A stretch of 64,000 bases of DNA from a virus: positions 1 through 64,000 of the IMG/VR virus record IMGVR_UViG_3300010430_000022; one strand, written 5' to 3'. How positions within the stretch are numbered: the first letter of the stretch is position 1; each line of letters starts with the position of its first letter. Of this stretch, positions 52,428 to 60,442 are shown piece after piece. The notes under the pieces are model-generated. The model was not told the origin of the DNA and made no database searches. It saw only the letters and a program-made list of their open reading frames with translations. The translations under genes and the position numbers were made by a program.

Positions 52428-53033
52428 TTGAGGTTTTCATCGCTCCGACTCCTGCCTCTGGCGTTGCTCCTCTTGGTAGGAGTGGCGCTCGCTCAAGGCG
52501 CACCGTCCCCTACCCCACAAGTCCCCGGTAACACGGTTCCGGCTTGGGTCTTCTATTGGGTACTCGGTCTAGTCACCGCAGGAGCCGTAGTCTGGACGGG
52601 CGTCACTAAGATCCTTTGGGATCGAGGTAGCGAGGCCCAGAAGGCGACCATTGCGGCCCAACAAAGGGCTAGTGTTCTCACTGACGAGGAGAAGGGCTGG
52701 CTCCGACAGCTTTACCACTGGCACAAAGCGGTCGACGACGATCAGGTCCCGCTTTGGTATATCCCTCGCTCTTGGCTAGAGCACATCAAGGGACTCAAGG
52801 ACGACCACGCCGCCGTGAAGGGTCTCCTTACCAAGCTCGTCGAGTGGAACGAAGAAATCATCTCTGACCTCCGTGAGCAACTCAAGGAAAGCCGAGGGTT
52901 GCAAGCTCAACAGCAGACAAAGATGTTGAAGCTGGCGGTTCGAGTTCAACGCGCCGTCGAGGCCCTTGCCGGCATGGAGACGCCTCCCGCCATTGAGACG
53001 GATCTCGACGATGACGACGAGGAGACTTCGTGA
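52428..53033 (+). CDS. Membrane-anchored coiled-coil protein, possible spanin-like
   Basis: A 201-residue protein with TTG start. Residues 1-22 look like a cleavable signal sequence or membrane anchor (LRLLPLALLLLVGVALAQ). A second hydrophobic helix (AWVFYWVLGLVTAGAVVW) lies near residues 36-55, then a Trp-rich segment and a C-terminal coiled coil (LREQLKESRGLQAQQQTKML). Membrane placement is likely. A lysis role is one possibility, but no lysin, holin or partner is visible. The stop overlaps the next start. Confidence 0.5.
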   Translation: MRFSSLRLLPLALLLLVGVALAQGAPSPTPQVPGNTVPAWVFYWVLGLVTAGAVVWTGVTKILWDRGSEAQKATIAAQQRASVLTDEEKGWLRQLYHWHKAVDDDQVPLWYIPRSWLEHIKGLKDDHAAVKGLLTKLVEWNEEIISDLREQLKESRGLQAQQQTKMLKLAVRVQRAVEALAGMETPPAIETDLDDDDEETS

Positions 53034-53323
53034 CAGCGATGAGACCAGCACCGAAGCCGGTGAGTAGCCAAGAAGTGGAGGAGCCCGTGCTCGACGATGT
53101 CATTCAACGGATCGATCAGTCCCTACCGATCATCCACAAACGGATTGCAGACGGTGAACCCGAGAAGCCTACGACAAGGCTGTCTCGGGAGCAGGCTGTT
53201 CGTGCGCAGGCCGTCTTTCAGGACATGAAGGACAATCCCATCCTCAATGAGGAGGGAGATGACATCTGCCTCAAGAAAAAGAAGAAGAAACGGGTGCGAC
53301 GCGTCAATGGACATTTGGGGTAG
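53030..53323 (+). CDS. Small acidic/basic protein, unknown
   Basis: A 97-residue protein. GTG 53030 overlaps the upstream stop; ATG 53039 is an alternative. The first part is acidic and helical (EEPVLDDVIQRIDQSLPIIH), and the C-terminus is a Lys run (CLKKKKKKRVRRVNG). No family recognised. Confidence 0.5.
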   Translation: MTAMRPAPKPVSSQEVEEPVLDDVIQRIDQSLPIIHKRIADGEPEKPTTRLSREQAVRAQAVFQDMKDNPILNEEGDDICLKKKKKKRVRRVNGHLG

Positions 53324-53352
53324 CACAACCAACCCCGTATGCTCCTGTAAGG

Positions 53353-53380
53353 TAAAATAAGTGCTTCTCCGCAGGAGAAG
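53353..53380 (+). promoter_or_regulatory. -10-like TAAAAT and leader hairpin
   Basis: TAAAAT (53353-53358), preceded by GG, lies 44 bases before the collar-gene ATG. A perfect 7-base stem CTTCTCC/GGAGAAG with loop GCA (53364-53380) follows, so the transcript would begin close to this hairpin. No -35 was found. The hairpin might stabilise the 5' end. Confidence 0.4.
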
Positions 53381-53402
53381 AAAGATCGTTAGGTAGTCGT
53401 TC

Positions 53403-54071
53403 ATGGCAACGAACGTCGACAAATTCGTAGAGCCGAGTGAGATCCCGGGATCCGTCGCCGTTCCGGTCGGCGGCGTCATCATGTGGATGAACACTGCCGC
53501 TGCTTCTATGAATCCGACCCCTCCCGCAGGCTTCGAGTTCTGTGATGGAACAGCGGTCGTAACGGTCGGCTCTCCTCTCCTTGGCGAGATCAAGCCCAAC
53601 TTGATGATTACCAGTGCTGGTGGCGCGAAGGGTGTGGCGCGCGGCGCCGATGTAAACACCGCTCCTTACGGTGTCGGCACCCCTCTTGTCCAAGGGGGCA
53701 ATGATCTTCACAACCACACCGCAAATTCCGTTAGCAACCACAACCATGGAATGAAGAACCACTCTCATTCCATGCAGAACCATACTCACGCTAGCGGAGG
53801 GGGAGGAAACCACACCCACTCCACAAGTGATGCAGTCCAGCCGACTGGTGGTGGCGCCACTTACCAGGGCGGCATCTTTGCGCACTTCCACACCATTTCG
53901 AGTAGTGGCTCCCACACTCATTTTGGATCGGGCACGCCAAGCTCCGCCAGCACTGGTAGTCCAAACGACAACACCTCTGACGGCGCAGGCAGTCACGGTC
54001 ACTCGATCAACAACAACACGGTCTTCCCTGTATTCCACACAGAGATCGCGTTCATCGTGAGAGTGCTCTAG
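53403..54071 (+). CDS. Tail collar / short tail fibre protein with HxH repeats
   Basis: A 222-residue protein. Residues ~15-60 (GSVAVPVGGVIMWMNTAAAS...GFEFCDGTAV) match the phage tail-collar domain start. Residues ~100-200 hold many His pairs (NHNHGMKNHSHSMQNHTH, then NHTHS, SHTH, SHGHS), the metal-binding pattern of T4 short and long tail fibre tips. The C-terminus FPVFHTEIAFIVRVL ends as collar proteins do. A trimeric fibre with a line of metal ions is expected. Confidence 0.85.
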   Translation: MATNVDKFVEPSEIPGSVAVPVGGVIMWMNTAAASMNPTPPAGFEFCDGTAVVTVGSPLLGEIKPNLMITSAGGAKGVARGADVNTAPYGVGTPLVQGGNDLHNHTANSVSNHNHGMKNHSHSMQNHTHASGGGGNHTHSTSDAVQPTGGGATYQGGIFAHFHTISSSGSHTHFGSGTPSSASTGSPNDNTSDGAGSHGHSINNNTVFPVFHTEIAFIVRVL

Positions 54072-54556
54072 TGCCGTCAACGCACTCATACACTCCTGGT
54101 GAACTACCGGCGATGTATTCCCCTTGGGGATACGCATGGCTGCGCGAGCGATTGCTTGCTGCCGGACGAACGAACCCAACTGTCTACGAAGACGCCGCCG
54201 TTCCCGGCAACGTCGTTTTGTGGATAGGTGAGGCGAACGTCTCCAAGAACCAACTCGCTTTTGAGTGTCAGGCACCGGTCGCCGAGTTGGCCGCGAACCA
54301 GTCGGACATGAACGTCCCGCCTATGTCCACACAGATGGTGACAATCACCGGTCCCATTGGGGCTCTCGTTAAGGTCCGTTTCGAAGGAATTGCCTTCGTC
54401 TCGGAGACCGAGTTCACGATCCCCGGCAACAGCAATTACGATTTCCAGGTCGGACCGTGTCCGGCCGGGCAACGTCTTGTTATCCCTCAGATGCTCGATT
54501 TCTACGTTGAGGACGGTTCGTGCTCACCCGTAGCGGTCATGGTTACTTTCAAATGA
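54071..54556 (+). CDS. Beta-rich structural protein, unknown
   Basis: A 161-residue protein whose GTG start overlaps the collar-gene stop. It is beta-rich (MVTITGPIGALVKVRFEGIA, FTIPGNSNYDFQVGPCPAGQ) with no recognised family. Its coupling to the collar gene suggests a tail-fibre partner or accessory. Function unknown. Confidence 0.55.
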   Translation: MPSTHSYTPGELPAMYSPWGYAWLRERLLAAGRTNPTVYEDAAVPGNVVLWIGEANVSKNQLAFECQAPVAELAANQSDMNVPPMSTQMVTITGPIGALVKVRFEGIAFVSETEFTIPGNSNYDFQVGPCPAGQRLVIPQMLDFYVEDGSCSPVAVMVTFK

Positions 54557-54622
54557 ACGGGAGCGGCACAGCAACAGCGTTAAGGGCTAGGGAGATTGGT
54601 CCCATTTACCCCGTATCACCGT

Positions 54623-54651
54623 TTGACTTTGCGTTTCCACAGGCTTAGACT
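54623..54651 (+). promoter_or_regulatory. Sigma70-like promoter before the 54689 gene
   Basis: TTGACT (54623-54628) and TAGACT (54646-54651) are separated by exactly 17 bases, the best sigma70-like pair in the window. It lies 38 bases before the ATG in a 132-base gap. ACCCCGTAT upstream also occurs before the 53353 element. Confidence 0.6.
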
Positions 54652-54688
54652 CTGGGGAGTTAGATAGATCTCCCCTGGGAGGAAGAAC

Positions 54689-55234
54689 ATGTCAGTCCTT
54701 CGTCAGCAATTCGCTCAGACTCTCGTGGCAAGCGTTCCCGACGCTACCACGCTGGAGTTCGATCTCTTCGGCCCGGAGTCGCCCCTCGCGCCTCCCTACG
54801 CAGAGAACACCGATCACGTCACCGAGCCCCGTCAAGTTCGTCAGAACGAGGCAGGCTGGGTCGTCATCGATGGTCTCTCCAACCTCGCTGTCCCGACTGT
54901 CACCTTCGACGTCGAGATCTGGCAGCGTGGTGCAGCTTCCGCTCAGCGGAACTTGCAGGCACCTCTCTTCCCCTCGGGCGCGGCTCCTGCTGCTGACCCC
55001 AGCCTGAAGCGCGCAGTCGCTACGGGTTTGGTCGGCGACTCGACTCTGCTTCCGAGCATTCTCGGTGGCGGCCTCGGCGGTGTCGACACCAAGGACGTGC
55101 CGGCTCTGCACCTGCGCGCCGACGAGTTCGTGAAGCTTCGCATCACGAACGGTTCGGGTGGTCTGCTCGCCGACACGTTCCTCGCCAAGTATGACCTTGG
55201 TGGCAGCCCCGGCGACACCCACCGGTTGGCCTAA
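54689..55234 (+). CDS. Structural-looking protein, unknown
   Basis: A 181-residue protein with RBS GGGAGGAAG. A beta-rich section (WVVIDGLSNLAVPTVTFDVE) is followed by Ala/Gly/Leu-rich sequence (LLPSILGGGLGGVDTKDVPA). Frequent bases and codons look like those of the capsid gene, suggesting high expression. No family recognised; a virion protein is likely. Confidence 0.58.
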   Translation: MSVLRQQFAQTLVASVPDATTLEFDLFGPESPLAPPYAENTDHVTEPRQVRQNEAGWVVIDGLSNLAVPTVTFDVEIWQRGAASAQRNLQAPLFPSGAAPAADPSLKRAVATGLVGDSTLLPSILGGGLGGVDTKDVPALHLRADEFVKLRITNGSGGLLADTFLAKYDLGGSPGDTHRLA

Positions 55235-55266
55235 CGGTCCGCTAGAAAGACACAGGAGAATTCAAC

Positions 55267-55722
55267 ATGCTTGGTCGCAAGACTCTCGCTGCGGACGCCA
55301 CGCTTGCCGCAGCCCCCACCGACTTCGACACCAACCAGCTTGCTGCTGGCGAACTCGAACTCGGTTTCACGGTCGAGGAAGACGAGATGCTCGTCGACCT
55401 CGAATCGCGCCTCGTTTGGGCGAACTCGGTTGCCGAGGCAACCTCGTTCACCTACTACATCGACGGCGCCGCGTCGCCTGATCTGGCAGCAGCCGGTCTC
55501 GTGCTGGAGACCCCGGCTGCTGGTGTCCTCACCACGAGCTACATGCGGACGACGCTGCGGCTCGACAAGGGCTACCACACTGTCGCGGTCCGCGCACTCG
55601 CGGCCACTGGTGCGGTGACTATCGGTGGCGCAACGATGCCCAGCGAAGTGGTTGCTCGCCGCCAGAGCCACCCGGCTACGCTGGGTCACGGCGTCGACTC
55701 TAAGGCGCAGTTGATCCAGTAG
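55267..55722 (+). CDS. Structural-looking beta protein, unknown
   Basis: A 151-residue protein with RBS AGGAGAA. It is beta-rich (LGFTVEEDEMLVDLESRLVW, TTLRLDKGYHTVAVRALA) and followed by a strong terminator at 55761. No family recognised. Together with 54689 it forms a two-gene unit between promoter and terminator. Confidence 0.58.
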   Translation: MLGRKTLAADATLAAAPTDFDTNQLAAGELELGFTVEEDEMLVDLESRLVWANSVAEATSFTYYIDGAASPDLAAAGLVLETPAAGVLTTSYMRTTLRLDKGYHTVAVRALAATGAVTIGGATMPSEVVARRQSHPATLGHGVDSKAQLIQ

Positions 55723-55760
55723 GGTCACTGACCAGAGGGTCATCTAACTTCAAGGAAAGA

Positions 55761-55783
55761 GCCTGGCAACTGCCAGGCTTTTT
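55761..55783 (+). terminator. Rho-independent terminator
   Basis: A 7-base perfect stem GCCTGGC-AACT-GCCAGGC followed by TTTTTC, 38 bases after the stop at 55722. A textbook intrinsic terminator that closes the 54689-55722 unit. Confidence 0.93.
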
Positions 55784-55796
55784 CTATGTACTGCGG

Positions 55797-55802
55797 TAAG
55801 AT
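55797..55802 (+). promoter_or_regulatory. -10-like TAAGAT
   Basis: TAAGAT (55797-55802), preceded by GCGG, lies between the terminator and the ATG at 55845. There is no -35 at the right distance because the terminator occupies that place. It belongs to the TA(A/G)A(A/C)T-like group in this window. Confidence 0.35.
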
Positions 55803-55844
55803 AGGGACTCAACTCCAGAACCCGGATTGATAGGGGTAAAGACC

Positions 55845-56141
55845 ATGGCTTCTCAACTCTCAGTCACGTTTGCTGCTGGCGCCAACCGCGAGTTCGCGCT
55901 GCGTAAGCTTCAGACCATCGTCGACGGTGCTGTTGCGCCTCTCACCACCATTCGCGCCCTGGAGCACGGCGATCACGCTGATCTGGACTTCCCGGACGAG
56001 GTCGCGTCGGAGCAGGTTCTCGCTTGCTTCGAGGCCGCCGTCAACATGGCTGGGCTGCCTGAGTCTGGCTACGTCGCCGGCTCCGCACTGCTCACCGGCG
56101 ACGTCCTGAGCGGTTCCCGCCAGCGCGTCTACTCGGTCTAG
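55845..56141 (+). CDS. Small paralogous protein 1
   Basis: A 98-residue protein from ATG 55845. It resembles the next protein in length, layout (basic helix early, acidic strand, LPESGYVAGS near the end) and last residues (SRQRVYSV versus AQRQYSV). The fold looks alpha/beta and small. No known family; the pair probably arose by duplication. Confidence 0.62.
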   Translation: MASQLSVTFAAGANREFALRKLQTIVDGAVAPLTTIRALEHGDHADLDFPDEVASEQVLACFEAAVNMAGLPESGYVAGSALLTGDVLSGSRQRVYSV

Positions 56142-56154
56142 GTAGGAGAACAGC

Positions 56155-56448
56155 ATGACTACCCTAATCACCGTCACCATCGATCCGGCACAGCGCCGTA
56201 ACGCTCGTCTGGAACTCCAGAACCGTGTTGAGGGTTGCGTCACCCTGCTGGACGACCCCGTTGTGATCCGCAACGTCGACGAGAGCACCCTGGAGTTGCA
56301 GCTTCCGGAGGCGCTCCCTGCCGAGGAGCTTAGCTCGATCATCCGAACTCTGGCCAATCTCGTGCGTCGTCCCGAGTCCGGGATCCTCAGCAACGTGGTC
56401 GTCAGCCCCGAAGACGTCTCTGGCGCTCAGCGACAGTACTCGGTCTAG
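56155..56448 (+). CDS. Small paralogous protein 2
   Basis: A 97-residue protein with RBS GTAGGAGA. It parallels the 55845 protein: N-terminal ITVTIDPAQRRNARLELQNR, a central acidic strand (ESTLELQLPEALPAEEL) and a C-terminal RRPESGILSNVV...QRQYSV. An intrinsic terminator follows at 56475. Function unknown. Confidence 0.62.
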   Translation: MTTLITVTIDPAQRRNARLELQNRVEGCVTLLDDPVVIRNVDESTLELQLPEALPAEELSSIIRTLANLVRRPESGILSNVVVSPEDVSGAQRQYSV

Positions 56449-56474
56449 TACAACCACCCCGGATTCCGAGTGCG

Positions 56475-56507
56475 GCAAGCCCAGGAATGTTTCCTGGGCT
56501 TGCTTCT
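56475..56507 (+). terminator. Rho-independent terminator
   Basis: A perfect 13-base stem GCAAGCCCAGGAA / TTCCTGGGCTTGC (56475-56503, loop TGT) followed by TTCTTG. It closes the 55845-56448 pair, 26 bases after the last stop. Confidence 0.88.
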
Positions 56508-56599
56508 TGTACGCCTTCGCACAACTTGCGAGCATGCTGGTAGACGAGTCGTAGCGTTCGTGTGCTTCATGCGGTAAAACAGGCGGATCGGGGTCGGGT

Positions 56600-58825
56600 A
56601 TGGGTGCATCCCCTCTAAAAGTCGAGACTTACGAGCTACGCTCCGGGGATGCGCTTCAGCAGCTACGGCTGCTTCCTGACGCGTCTGTCCAGACATGCCT
56701 GACGAGTCCGCCCTACTTCGCGTTGCGCAAATACAACACGGCGCCGCAAGTTTGGGGAGGGGACGCAAACTGTACCCACGAGTGGGGTCCTGAGATCCCT
56801 GGTGACTCCCGTGGAGGATCGGGCCCCAGAGCCAAGGGGAAGCGCTCAGGCGACGCCAAGTCTTCATACGGTAGGAACGCCACCCGAGGCCGTTTCTGTA
56901 GCTCCTGCGACGCCTGGGAGGGCGAGCTAGGGCTTGAGCCGACTCCCGACCTGTTCGTCAAGCATTTGGTGTTGATCTGCCGCGAGATCAGACGCGTTCT
57001 GCGCGATGACGGCACCTTCTTCTTGAACATTGCCGACACCTTCTTCGGTGGCTCTCCGAAAGGGATCAAGGATCCCTGGGGACTCAAGAAGAAGGATCTC
57101 TGCGGTGTCCCGCAGCGACTTGTTCTCGCCCTTCAAGAGGACGGCTGGTATTGGCGAACGGATGGTGTCTGGTCTAAGGCCGGAGGAAACTGCCCGCGAT
57201 GCCATTTCCGGATCGAGAAGGGCTCCACCAAACCTGAGTCAGTCCGTGATCGCTTCACACGCTCCCACGAGTATCTCTACCTGCTCGCCAAGAAGCCGAA
57301 GTACTACTTCGACGTTGAGGCAGTCAAGGCAGAGCACACCACCTCCTGCCGGCGAGACGTCTTCCACATCTCCTCACAGAACTTCCGTGGCGCTCACTAC
57401 GCGACGATGCCGGAGAACCTGGCCAAGGTAGGGATCCTGGGGGGAACCTCAGAGCATGGTGCGTGCGCCAAGTGTCATGCTCCCTACAAGCGGATCACCC
57501 AGAAGGGTGAAGTTGACCGCAAGAAGCAGAAGGAGATGGGCAGCGACGCCAGTGGTGACTACAAGGGCGAGAACCTAAAGGACTACGATGGGGCTGGTGC
57601 TGAGAAGGCCAGCGATCTCAAGCGTAGGATCCTGGCAGGCGCTAAGAAGATCACGACTGTTGGGTGGGCTCAGACCTGCAAGTGCGTTGATCCAGGCGAT
57701 CCTGTTCCGTGCTTGGTGCTTGATCCGTTCTCTGGTGCCGCCACAACCGGAGCAGTGGCTCTTGGATACGGTCGGACCTACCTTGGACTGGAGCTTCTGG
57801 AAGAGAACAACACTGAGATCGCGCAGCCACGTCTAGACGCTGTTCTCGAATCGCTCAAGGCGCCAGTTGAGATCGACTACCTTCCTCTGACGTCGGGGAT
57901 CTACCAAGGTAACTCCGAGATCCTGCTGCATCGCGTTCAGCCTGGCTCTGTTCGATTGATCCTGACGGACCCGCCCTACAACGTGTCCCGAGAGAACAAC
58001 TTCCACACCATGGGTCGAGGTGGCATCGACTTCTCGTGGGACGGCAACTTCGACCAGGAGCTTTGGGTTCGCCTCGCCGACAAGGCGCTCATGGTCGGCG
58101 GCAACCTCGTGATCTGGAACGACTGGAAGGTGCTGGGCCTGATTGCCCACCTTCTGCTCGATCTGGGATACGAGGTGAAGCGAAACCTCGTCTGGTACAA
58201 GACGAACCCCTTCCCTCGGAACATCCAGTCCAGTCCGGTTCAGCGCACCGAGATTGGACTCTGGGCAGTCAAGCGGACGAAGAAATCCACCAAGTGGCGT
58301 CACAACCTTCGTCCGCATCAGCACTACGAAGACCTGGTGTTCCGCTACCCGATCCCGTCTTCAAAGAAGGGCCGCCCTCGACACGAGACCAAGAAGCCAG
58401 ACGACATGTTCCGGGAGATCATCCAGATCTTCTCCGACCCTGGTGATCTGATTCTCGACCCCTTCTCTGGTGGTGGGACCACAGCCTTCGCGGCCGAGGC
58501 CGAGGGCCGGCGCCATATCTCCTTCGAGCTAGAGCCGAAGTGGTATCAGGAGGCGTGCCTCCATTGGGAAGAAGGGAAATCTGCAAATCCCCTCAAGTTC
58601 CCAATGACACCTGTCGAAAAGGCTAGAGCGGCACAGAAGGAATATCGCGAGATCTGCAAGAAGCTTCGGGTTCACCCGGTGACGTTCGAGGAGATCCCCA
58701 AGAAGAAGCGTGTCGTGAAACCCGACATGGGTGTCGAGAAAACCGTCTTACATCAAGTCCTGCGCCCACCGGCTGATGCAGGTCCACGAGACTACAAGCA
58801 CATCGCGAAGTTGAAGGAAATCTAA
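56600..58825 (+). CDS. Two-domain DNA methyltransferase (beta-class pair)
   Basis: A 741-residue protein with two complete methylase modules. Module 1 has TSPPYF at 35-40 (catalytic motif IV, N4-cytosine or N6-adenine type) and LVLDPFSGAATTG near 373 (SAM motif I). Module 2 has LTDPPYNV near 455 and LILDPFSGGGTTAF near 617. Cysteine pairs in module 1 (CSSCD, CPRCH, CAKCH) may bind zinc. The two modules may methylate two sites or two strands. It has no restriction partner. TAAAAC at 56575 could be a weak -10. Confidence 0.88.
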   Translation: MGASPLKVETYELRSGDALQQLRLLPDASVQTCLTSPPYFALRKYNTAPQVWGGDANCTHEWGPEIPGDSRGGSGPRAKGKRSGDAKSSYGRNATRGRFCSSCDAWEGELGLEPTPDLFVKHLVLICREIRRVLRDDGTFFLNIADTFFGGSPKGIKDPWGLKKKDLCGVPQRLVLALQEDGWYWRTDGVWSKAGGNCPRCHFRIEKGSTKPESVRDRFTRSHEYLYLLAKKPKYYFDVEAVKAEHTTSCRRDVFHISSQNFRGAHYATMPENLAKVGILGGTSEHGACAKCHAPYKRITQKGEVDRKKQKEMGSDASGDYKGENLKDYDGAGAEKASDLKRRILAGAKKITTVGWAQTCKCVDPGDPVPCLVLDPFSGAATTGAVALGYGRTYLGLELLEENNTEIAQPRLDAVLESLKAPVEIDYLPLTSGIYQGNSEILLHRVQPGSVRLILTDPPYNVSRENNFHTMGRGGIDFSWDGNFDQELWVRLADKALMVGGNLVIWNDWKVLGLIAHLLLDLGYEVKRNLVWYKTNPFPRNIQSSPVQRTEIGLWAVKRTKKSTKWRHNLRPHQHYEDLVFRYPIPSSKKGRPRHETKKPDDMFREIIQIFSDPGDLILDPFSGGGTTAFAAEAEGRRHISFELEPKWYQEACLHWEEGKSANPLKFPMTPVEKARAAQKEYREICKKLRVHPVTFEEIPKKKRVVKPDMGVEKTVLHQVLRPPADAGPRDYKHIAKLKEI

Positions 58826-59202
58826 TGGGATCGAATCGGGAAGACCTAGAAGCACGCCTCGACAGGGCCAAGACAAAGATCAAGCCGCAGCACTGCGCTG
58901 ACTGCGGTGGTCTGAACGCTCACGTCCCCATGGCTTGCGTTCTGAATATGAACACCCATGTTCTCGATACCTATCGCCTTCAGCTTCCGCCGGTCTGCGA
59001 CGACTGCGCGAAGGCACGCGGTATCTCGCGACGCGGAGTGCTTGCCCCCAAAGCTGAAATGCAGAACGCCTCTGAAGCGCTCAACGCACTGGTAGAGAAG
59101 ATCCCAGCCTGGTCAAAAACGTTGCTGGAGAAGCAACTAGTAGAACTCGTGTCGCAAGGCATGCCCGAGCAAGAAGCCAAAGACTTCTTGGGGGTCAAAT
59201 GA
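58825..59202 (+). CDS. Small zinc-ribbon-like protein
   Basis: A 125-residue protein whose ATG overlaps the methylase stop (TAATG). It has a four-Cys pattern HCADCGG near residue 23 and VCDDCAK near 57, suggesting a zinc-binding fold, then a helical acidic C-terminus (SKTLLEKQLVELVSQGMPEQ). Its stop overlaps the kinase start (ATGA). A DNA-binding or adaptor role is possible but not shown. Confidence 0.65.
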   Translation: MGSNREDLEARLDRAKTKIKPQHCADCGGLNAHVPMACVLNMNTHVLDTYRLQLPPVCDDCAKARGISRRGVLAPKAEMQNASEALNALVEKIPAWSKTLLEKQLVELVSQGMPEQEAKDFLGVK

Positions 59203-59885
59203 GCGATCCGAGGTTCATCGTTATCTCCGGCCTGATCGGTGTTGGTAAGAGCACGCTCTGTAAGAAGCTGGCAGAGCTTCTCGACTACGAACCGATCTTC
59301 GAGCCCGTCGAGGACAACCCCTACCTGGAGAAGTTCTACAAGGACCCCAACAAGTGGGCCTACCCGATGCAGGAGTTCCTCAAGCATCGGCGCTTCGCGG
59401 CCTATCAGTACGCCGCCTGGGGGATCAAGCACGGAGCCTTCAAGGGTGTGGTCCTCGACAGGTCTATCCACGAAGACACCGTCTTTGCAGAGATCAACGC
59501 CAAGATCGGTACCATCGACGCTCTCAACTGGAAGACCTATCTCCAGGGCTTCAACGACTTCCAGACGTTCCTGCCTGAGCCAGACGTTTACATCTATCTC
59601 GACGCCAGCCCAGAGACCTGTCACGCTCGGATCCTGGAGCGCGCTCGGCCGGCAGAGCAGCAGACCGGCTTCGAGGGTGATCCCGAAGACGCGCCGAAGG
59701 GAATCCCTCTCGACTACCTCCGGACCTTGCACCAGGGCTACCAGGACTGGCTGAAAGAGATCGCGCCTCGGATCCCCACAGTCAAGCTCGACTGGACGCG
59801 CTTCAAGACCACTGAGGACGCTTGGAAGTGGGTCAACGGTCAGATCGACGAGCGCAGTCGCTTCACACGGAGCTTGGTGGTCTAG
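59199..59885 (+). CDS. Deoxynucleoside kinase
   Basis: A 228-residue P-loop kinase of the dNK/dCK/dGK family. Walker A GLIGVGKST at 11-19, EPVEDNPYLEKFYKDP near 35, DRSIHEDTVFAE near 88, and a lid region with RARPAEQQTG near 148. These are standard for deoxynucleoside kinases. It phosphorylates deoxynucleosides (salvage), feeding dNTP synthesis with the dNMP kinase and RNR. It converges on the minus-strand 2H gene with a 4-base stop overlap and no terminator. Confidence 0.88.
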   Translation: MSDPRFIVISGLIGVGKSTLCKKLAELLDYEPIFEPVEDNPYLEKFYKDPNKWAYPMQEFLKHRRFAAYQYAAWGIKHGAFKGVVLDRSIHEDTVFAEINAKIGTIDALNWKTYLQGFNDFQTFLPEPDVYIYLDASPETCHARILERARPAEQQTGFEGDPEDAPKGIPLDYLRTLHQGYQDWLKEIAPRIPTVKLDWTRFKTTEDAWKWVNGQIDERSRFTRSLVV

Positions 59886-60442
59886 TAGCCACGCTTTGGC
59901 AACGCCCTAATCGTTCCGGTTAGGGGCAGGTGTCCGTGTTTGATCTTGCCTCCGACCTTACGAGGCACCGCAACACGATCTCCACGCTGCTGGGCCAGCA
60001 GATCGTTGCTCTGCACCGGCTTAGCTCCCGGCGCGTGCGAGATCGTGATGTGTGGGTGCTCCTTCTTCGTGAGGTGTTCGACACCTGAGACGCGAACAGC
60101 GTGGATCCCCATCTTCTCATCGTCAGCATGATGCGTCGCGTGGAGGTTCACTGTCTTCTTATGTTCCGGTGTGTTGTGGAACCGGTCGAGATCCTCTTGG
60201 GATGGGTCGTAGTTCAGCGTGACGTGATCGGCGGTTCGCGACTTGTACTTCGACGGGAAGTGCTGCGCCAACGCCTTCTTAGAGCCGTGGCTCAGTTCAA
60301 GCGCAAGATAGTGGCTGTCTGGGGAGTAGGGCGTTCCGCTAGCCGGCGCCGACTGTCGGTCAGACTTCGTTCGACGCTCACGGGGCGTAGGCGTTCCGGT
60401 CCCAAAGCCTTCGATCAAGAGAGGTGTTCGGCGAAGATTCAT
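59882..60442 (-). CDS. 2H phosphoesterase with capsid-targeting motif
   Basis: A 186-residue protein. Two H-x-T motifs define a 2H phosphoesterase: DHVTLNYDP (His73, Thr75) and EHPHITISHAP (His131, Thr133). The N-terminus MNLRRTPLLIE|G fits the recurrent targeting motif with cleavage after Glu11, and ~30 basic disordered residues separate it from the catalytic domain. Substrates could be 2',3'-cyclic phosphate RNA ends (RNA repair) or cyclic nucleotides, as for the T4 anti-CBASS protein Acb1. It is translationally coupled to the upstream HAD gene (4-base overlap). Confidence 0.75.
   Translation of the reverse strand: MNLRRTPLLIEGFGTGTPTPRERRTKSDRQSAPASGTPYSPDSHYLALELSHGSKKALAQHFPSKYKSRTADHVTLNYDPSQEDLDRFHNTPEHKKTVNLHATHHADDEKMGIHAVRVSGVEHLTKKEHPHITISHAPGAKPVQSNDLLAQQRGDRVAVPRKVGGKIKHGHLPLTGTIRALPKRGY

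Noticed and set aside
52428-53323. Inner/outer spanin pair
   Set aside because: The first protein has a signal-like end and a coiled coil, but the second lacks a lipobox; no lysis cassette surrounds them.
53700-54010. DNA-level tandem repeat in the collar gene
   Set aside because: The CAC/CAT-rich pattern comes from His codons of the HxH motifs; it is irregular at DNA level and explained by the protein.
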